Source: SIG603 sp964369215
Lineage (GTDB): Bacteria > Bacillota > Clostridia > Oscillospirales > Acutalibacteraceae
DNA: 10,700 nt
Reading direction: 5' to 3'
Assembly (NCBI GenBank): GCA_964369215.1
Contig: CAYJEZ010000089.1
Coordinates: forward strand, 1 to 10,700
The position numbers and the translations under genes were made by a program. Positions 7,524 through 10,700 of this stretch are shown here, one piece after another (position 1 is the first letter of the stretch; every line of letters starts with the position of its first letter). The notes below the pieces were generated by a model. The model was not told the origin of the DNA. It saw nothing but the letters and a program-made list of their open reading frames with translations, and did no database searches.

Positions 7524-8445
7524 TTGTAAATATCATTACACAACCTACAACAGATTGGAATAATCCAACTGCTGTAGAGTAACTAAACCTACCCTCTCTA
7601 ATTCCTATTTTATATGTATATGTCTCAAAAATTTCAGACACAGAAATATTTAGCCCGTTTTGTAATAGGTAAACTTGTTCAAAGCCGTTGCTTAAAACAG
7701 TACCCATTCTAAGAATTAGCATTACTATAATTGTAGATGAAATGCAAGGGAATGTAATGTATCTAATTCTTTGAAACCTTGTAGCTCCGTCTATTGTTGC
7801 AGCCTCATAATATGTAGGGTCTATGCCTGCCATTGCAGCAAGATAAACTATTGTGCCCCAACCAGATGTCTTCCAAATGTCGGCAGAAACTAAAATAGTT
7901 CTAAAATACTCAGGAAGTGATAAAAATGCGATTGTCTCTCCGCCTGCCATCTCAATAAAGTGGTTAACTATGCCTGTTGATGGCGAAAGTAAGTTATTAA
8001 TCATACCAACAACAACAACCCAAGATATAAAGTGTGGCAAATAAAGCACAGTTTGCATTATTCTTTTGTATTTAATAGCTCTCATCTCGTTAAGCATCAT
8101 AGCTAAAATAATGGGAACTGGAAACGAGAATATCATTCTGTAAAAGCTTATAAGCACAGAATTTATAAGCACATTGTAAAATTGACTTGAGTTAAACAGA
8201 TACTCAAAATGTTCTAAGCCTACCCACTCGCTAGCCCACATACCCTTAACCGCGTTGAAGTCTTGAAAGGCTATTACTATACCACCCATTGGAATGTATT
8301 TAAATATAAACATAAATATTAGCCCAGGCAAAATAAACACATATAACCAATAATTATGCTTTAGGTAATCTAAAAAACCTTTTTTCTTGATTACAACACT
8401 TGTATCAGTGGCTAGTGCCTTGTTCGCTACTGCGTCAGTTTTCAT
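7524..8445 (-). CDS. LplB-type ABC sugar permease, 3' end in assembly gap
   Basis: About 307 residues are visible, close to full family length. This inner-membrane subunit of a CUT1-type ABC importer would form a channel with the LplC-type subunit for oligosaccharide-like substrates. The ATG at 8445 has GGAG eight bases upstream. After a polar N-terminus come YWLYVFILPGLIFMFIFKYIPMG (helix 1) and further membrane segments around SVLISFYRMIFSFPVPIILAMML, LPHFISWVVVVGMI, SGWGTIVYLAAMAG, CISSTIIVMLILRMG and, at the gap, TAVGLFQSVVGCVMIFT. The EAA loop YYEAATIDGATRFQRIRYITFP is intact and would bind the ATPase, which is not encoded here; such systems often share one elsewhere in the genome. It is read away from the kinase gene and is the first gene of its transcript, from a likely promoter at 8481-8509. 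Confidence 0.88.
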
Positions 8446-8732
8446 AAATTATCTCCATTCTTTTTTTGTTTCTTGTATATATTTTATATTGTTATATGTA
8501 ATTTGTTAACTCACATTTTATACTTCTTACAACTTGTACACCTTTTATTCATATAAATAGTGACACTTTTTTAACATTTGGGGTAACAAATTTTACTTTT
8601 TAACAAAAAATATTAATAAAATAAAATAATAATTTGCATAAAATAATTTATTTTAATATAATTTAATTTATATTAGTTATATGATACAGTATAAAATTAA
8701 TATAATATTTGTTCTCGAAAGGCAAAGCTGTT
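8446..8732. promoter_or_regulatory. AT-rich divergent control region, permease and kinase genes
   Basis: This 287-bp region lies between divergently read genes and holds no convincing gene or RNA. The best promoter points towards the permease (8481-8509). Towards the kinase, TATAAA (8690-8695) and TATAAT (8701-8706) are plausible -10 boxes, but no good -35 box lies at proper spacing. The stretch from about 8600 to 8708 is almost entirely A and T, including the palindrome AAAATAATTTATTTT at 8640-8654, too simple to interpret as an operator. Confidence 0.5.
8481..8509 (-). promoter_or_regulatory. Likely sigma-A promoter of the LplB-type permease gene
   Basis: On the minus strand a -35 box TTAACA (8504-8509) and a -10 box TAAAAT (8481-8486) are 17 bases apart, each one mismatch from consensus. 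Transcription would start near 8474, about 30 bases before the ATG. The region is AT-rich, so chance matches are likely and confidence is moderate. Confidence 0.5.
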
Positions 8733-9026
8733 ATGAAAAAGCGATTTGTGAAGATTTTTATATACAATATGCTACTTGTCTCGCTTGCGGTGCTTACTCC
8801 GTTAGTGGTAATTTTTTATAATTATTACTTTACTTTAAGTGACACTTATACACAACAAATAGATACAGCACACCAAAACACATTTGATAATTCTGTTCAA
8901 ACCATAGATATGCTTTATCAGCAAACCCTTTACACTATATCTAACTCTATAGCCAACGATACTGTATTAAAATATTTATCATATGATTACAGCAAAGAAG
9001 ATTTTTTTAATGCTTGGAAAGAGTAC

Positions 9027-9029
9027 TAA
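9027..9029 (+). other. In-frame nonsense codon TAA within the kinase gene
   Basis: The frame of the kinase start continues unchanged past this codon, with sensible sequence on both sides, so it is a point stop and not an indel. The GTG at 9063 that could restart translation has no ribosome binding site and would drop the first membrane helix and part of the sensor. Other genes here use TAA and TGA as normal stops, which argues against codon reassignment. Confidence 0.85.
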
Positions 9030-10230
9030 GCAATCACCTATATTCAAGACCATTTCGGGAATGTGTTAAAACTTCCTCTTGAGTATGATATAACGCTATA
9101 CTCTTCATTAAATGAACGCTTTATCTCTTTTCGTCATGGTGGCGATGAGGGGTTTACAGAGAAATCTAAACAATTAACAGATATTTACGATAAGTTTGCG
9201 GGAGAAAACTCGTTTTATGCAGTAAGAAAAATAACACCTATCAATAAAACACAAGAGAGCTGGTTGATTAGCTTTTTTACCACTATAAATAAAAACGACT
9301 TTTTAGTTGTAGATATTTTAGCAGAGGAGTTGTCTAATTATATTTCTGACCAAAACAATCAAATATATTTGGTTAAAAGTAATGACGAAATTGTTTTAGA
9401 TGTGAGTGGTAGCACAATAAATAAAAATTTATCTTCAGTTTTGTCCGATAAAGATTTTTTAACAGCTATTTCAAATTCCGATTCAGGTTCTTCTCAAGCT
9501 CTTTTCAGCGGTATGCCAGTTACTGTTTTGTGGGCGCAAAGCGCTATACCAGATACAAAACTTTTAACATTTATCTCTTCAGACGAATACCACTACTCTC
9601 TAGAAAGCCTGCAGCAACAGCTTATAGTTTTCTTTTTGTTTGTTTTTATTTTGGCAACAATAATAACATATTTTGTCTCTAATAGGCTTTACAAACCTGT
9701 ACGAGAAATGCTTAAAATAGTAGAAGATCCACAATCTTTTGAGAAAAAGCAAATACAAAATGACGAAATTAACTCACTGCTTATGACTATAGTCGACTCT
9801 CTTCTAAAGAATAATATTTTAGAAGAAGATATGGTTAGAAATATGATATTGCTTGACAATGCGCATATAAGAGTTTTACAAAAGCAAATTACGCCTCACT
9901 TTTTACACAACGTTTTACAAGCTATAAGTTGGATGTCTGTAGCTGAAACTGGTAATGAAAAAAGCAAAACAAGTGAGAGTATTATTTTATTGTCTGAAAT
10001 AGTTAGAGTATATATGCAACAATCTGACATTTTGATAACATTAAAAGATGAACTGGACTACATAAAAAAATACACTAAAATAGAAGAACTGCGTTTTAGC
10101 GACAACATATCTTATCATTACGATATAGACAAAAGTCTTCTTGATTGTAAAATACCAAGGTTATCAATTCAACCTATTTTAGAAAATGCTATAAACCACG
10201 GAATAAAGCCGAAAACAAATTCCTCAGGCA

Positions 10231-10242
10231 ATATATATATAT
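10231..10242 (+). repeat. (AT)6 dinucleotide tract causing a frameshift
   Basis: Six AT units lie in the kinase gene between the N box and the G1 box. Upstream homology is in one frame and downstream homology (KIEVFKGRL, DDGVGVDEE) in another. Removing one AT unit joins them exactly. Such tracts can slip during replication, so this may be a fixed mutation, a variable site or a sequencing error. Confidence 0.8.
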
Positions 10243-10516
10243 TAAAATAGAAGTTTTTAAAGGTAGGCTCCGTTGCAAGGTAGAGGACGATGGCGTTGGA
10301 GTAGATGAGGAAACATTAGCAAAGTTGAGAAGTTATTTATCAGAAAATTACACCTACGTTAACAGGCATATAGGACTTGTAAACTTAGCACAAAGAATTA
10401 AACTTATATACAAAGACAACACTGATTTGAATATAGGCCACAGTAAATATGGTGGACTTAAAGTAGAGTTTATTGTACCTATTGTAAAAAACTTATCACC
10501 AAACACGCTTCCGTAA

Positions 10517-10622
10517 ATATGAACTTTCATTTGTACGATTAATAACCTAGAAAACACTACATAAATAAGATGGAACAATTATCTCATTCTTACAAATTAA
10601 AATGTTAATTGCTGTGGGAACA
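10517..10622. other. Gene-free spacer after the kinase gene
   Basis: About 106 AT-rich bases between the end of the kinase gene and the inverted repeat. No gene, convincing terminator with a T-run or promoter was recognised. The missing end of the response regulator is not here. Confidence 0.5.
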
Positions 10623-10667
10623 CTGGCACAAATATATAATTTATTATGCATTATATATTTGTGCCAG
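10623..10667. repeat. Perfect 18-bp inverted repeat overlapping the tRNA-like acceptor strand
   Basis: CTGGCACAAATATATAAT (10623-10640) is the exact reverse complement of ATTATATATTTGTGCCAG (10650-10667), with a nine-base loop. The last seven bases of the right arm, GTGCCAG, are also the first seven of the tRNA-Arg-like sequence. It lacks a following T-run, so it is not an ordinary terminator. In RNA the hairpin would compete with folding of the tRNA acceptor stem. Confidence 0.9.
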
Positions 10668-10700
10668 TAGATCAGCTGGATAAAGCATCAGACTCCGACT
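10661..10700 (+). tRNA. Partial tRNA-Arg(CCG)-like sequence, cut by window end
   Basis: The order fits a bacterial tRNA: acceptor strand GTGCCAG, TA at 8-9, D-arm GATCAGCTGGATAAAGC, then TCAGA-CTCCGAC-T, whose loop places CCG at the anticodon (arginine, codon CGG). The sequence ends at about position 39, so anticodon-stem pairing, T-arm and 3' end cannot be checked. Two D-stem pairs are non-standard (A11 against G24, C13 against A22, where C-G pairs are usual). It may therefore be a real but unusual tRNA or a degraded copy. tRNA genes are frequent integration sites. Confidence 0.6.

Larger units (their letters stand above)
8733..10516 (+). pseudogene. YesM-type sensor histidine kinase, interrupted by a stop codon and a frameshift
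   Basis: A membrane sensor kinase of the His_kinase (PF06580) plus HATPase_c type, about 594 residues if repaired. The ATG at 8733 follows AAAGG at 8718-8722. Helix 1 is FIYNMLLVSLAVLTPLVVIF. An outside sensing region follows, then a second helix (LIVFFLFVFILATIITYFVS) and a HAMP-like linker. The catalytic part has LQKQITPHFLHN (phospho-acceptor His at 9897-9899), the N box IQPILENAINHG, the G1 box DDGVGVDEE and the final G box IGLVNLAQRIKLIY. Two lesions occur. An in-frame TAA at 9027-9029 sits inside continuous homology (WKEY, stop, AITYIQDHFGN) and would be CAA with one base change. In the (AT)6 tract at 10231-10242 the frame shifts, ending at TAG 10248-10250; with five AT units it reads on through GNIYIKIEVFKG to the stop at 10514-10516. 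The three open pieces are 8733-9029, about 9030-10250 and about 10251-10516. It is the presumed partner of the response regulator at 5681. Confidence 0.8.

Noticed and set aside
7049..7543. Minus-strand frame crossing the N gap and running into the regulator
   Set aside because: Only 7171-7423 encodes permease sequence. The part below 7171 is regulator antisense, and the part beyond the gap is the LplB-type gene in another frame.
8709..8732. TTG start at 8709 for the kinase
   Set aside because: The ATG at 8733 (MKKRFVK) has AAAGG upstream and a typical N-terminus; the TTG extension lacks a binding site.
9027..9029. TAA read as glutamine (altered code)
   Set aside because: Other genes in the window end normally at TAA, and the same gene has a second, unrelated lesion.
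9063..10250. Independent kinase gene starting at GTG 9063
   Set aside because: It has no ribosome binding site, lacks the first membrane helix, and is in the same frame as the upstream piece; it is the continuation of one interrupted gene.
10325..10516. Separate small gene after the kinase
   Set aside because: It encodes the last ATP-binding G box of the kinase in the shifted frame, so it belongs to that gene.
10623..10667. Inverted repeat as terminator of the kinase gene
   Set aside because: No T-run follows, and the right arm continues directly into tRNA-like sequence.
1..10700. CRISPR array, phage or transposase genes
   Set aside because: No regularly spaced repeats, and no recombinase, transposase or phage structural protein motifs were seen on either strand.

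Overview
The window looks like an AT-rich, Gram-positive Clostridia-type genome (Lachnospiraceae-like; inferred). The evidence is strong GGAGG-type ribosome binding sites, sigma-A style promoters, a YesM/YesN-type two-component pair and LplB/LplC-type sugar permeases. A run of 100 Ns at 7424-7523 shows it is a draft scaffold, so some of the damage below could be assembly error.

Layout. (1) 78-827 (+): a sugar phosphate isomerase/epimerase-like TIM-barrel protein that lacks its N-terminal strand, ending at a strong hairpin terminator (832-870). (2) 880-2649 and 2852-5581 (both -): two paralogous FAD-dependent oxidoreductases of the FAD_oxidored (PF12831) type. Both end in a galactose-binding/discoidin-like module, and the larger one also starts with a carbohydrate-binding-like module. 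A 202-bp spacer between them holds a GC-richer island. (3) 5582-5680: a divergent control region with a well-formed promoter for the next gene and an inverted repeat inside it. (4) 5681-about 7171 (+): a YesN-type response regulator (receiver plus AraC helix-turn-helix) cut just before its natural end. (5) about 7171-8445 (-): LplC-type and LplB-type ABC sugar permeases, the first broken at both ends and the second cut by the N gap. (6) 8446-8732: a very AT-rich divergent control region. (7) 8733-10516 (+): a YesM-type sensor histidine kinase interrupted by one in-frame TAA and by a frameshift in an (AT)6 tract. (8) 10623-10700: a perfect 18-bp inverted repeat running into the 5' half of a tRNA-Arg(CCG)-like sequence.

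How it may work together (inference): this is a carbohydrate-use locus. The kinase would sense an outside signal, the AraC-type regulator would switch on uptake through the LplB/LplC permeases, and the FAD oxidoreductases with the isomerase-like protein would oxidise and rearrange the imported sugar or glycoside. The substrate cannot be read from the sequence. The striking feature is contrast: the two oxidoreductases are intact and visibly GC-richer, while nearly everything around them is truncated, interrupted or frameshifted. This is either a locus losing its regulation and transport or a poorly assembled scaffold. The best candidates for new biology are the oxidoreductases with terminal binding modules and their shared C-terminal module.
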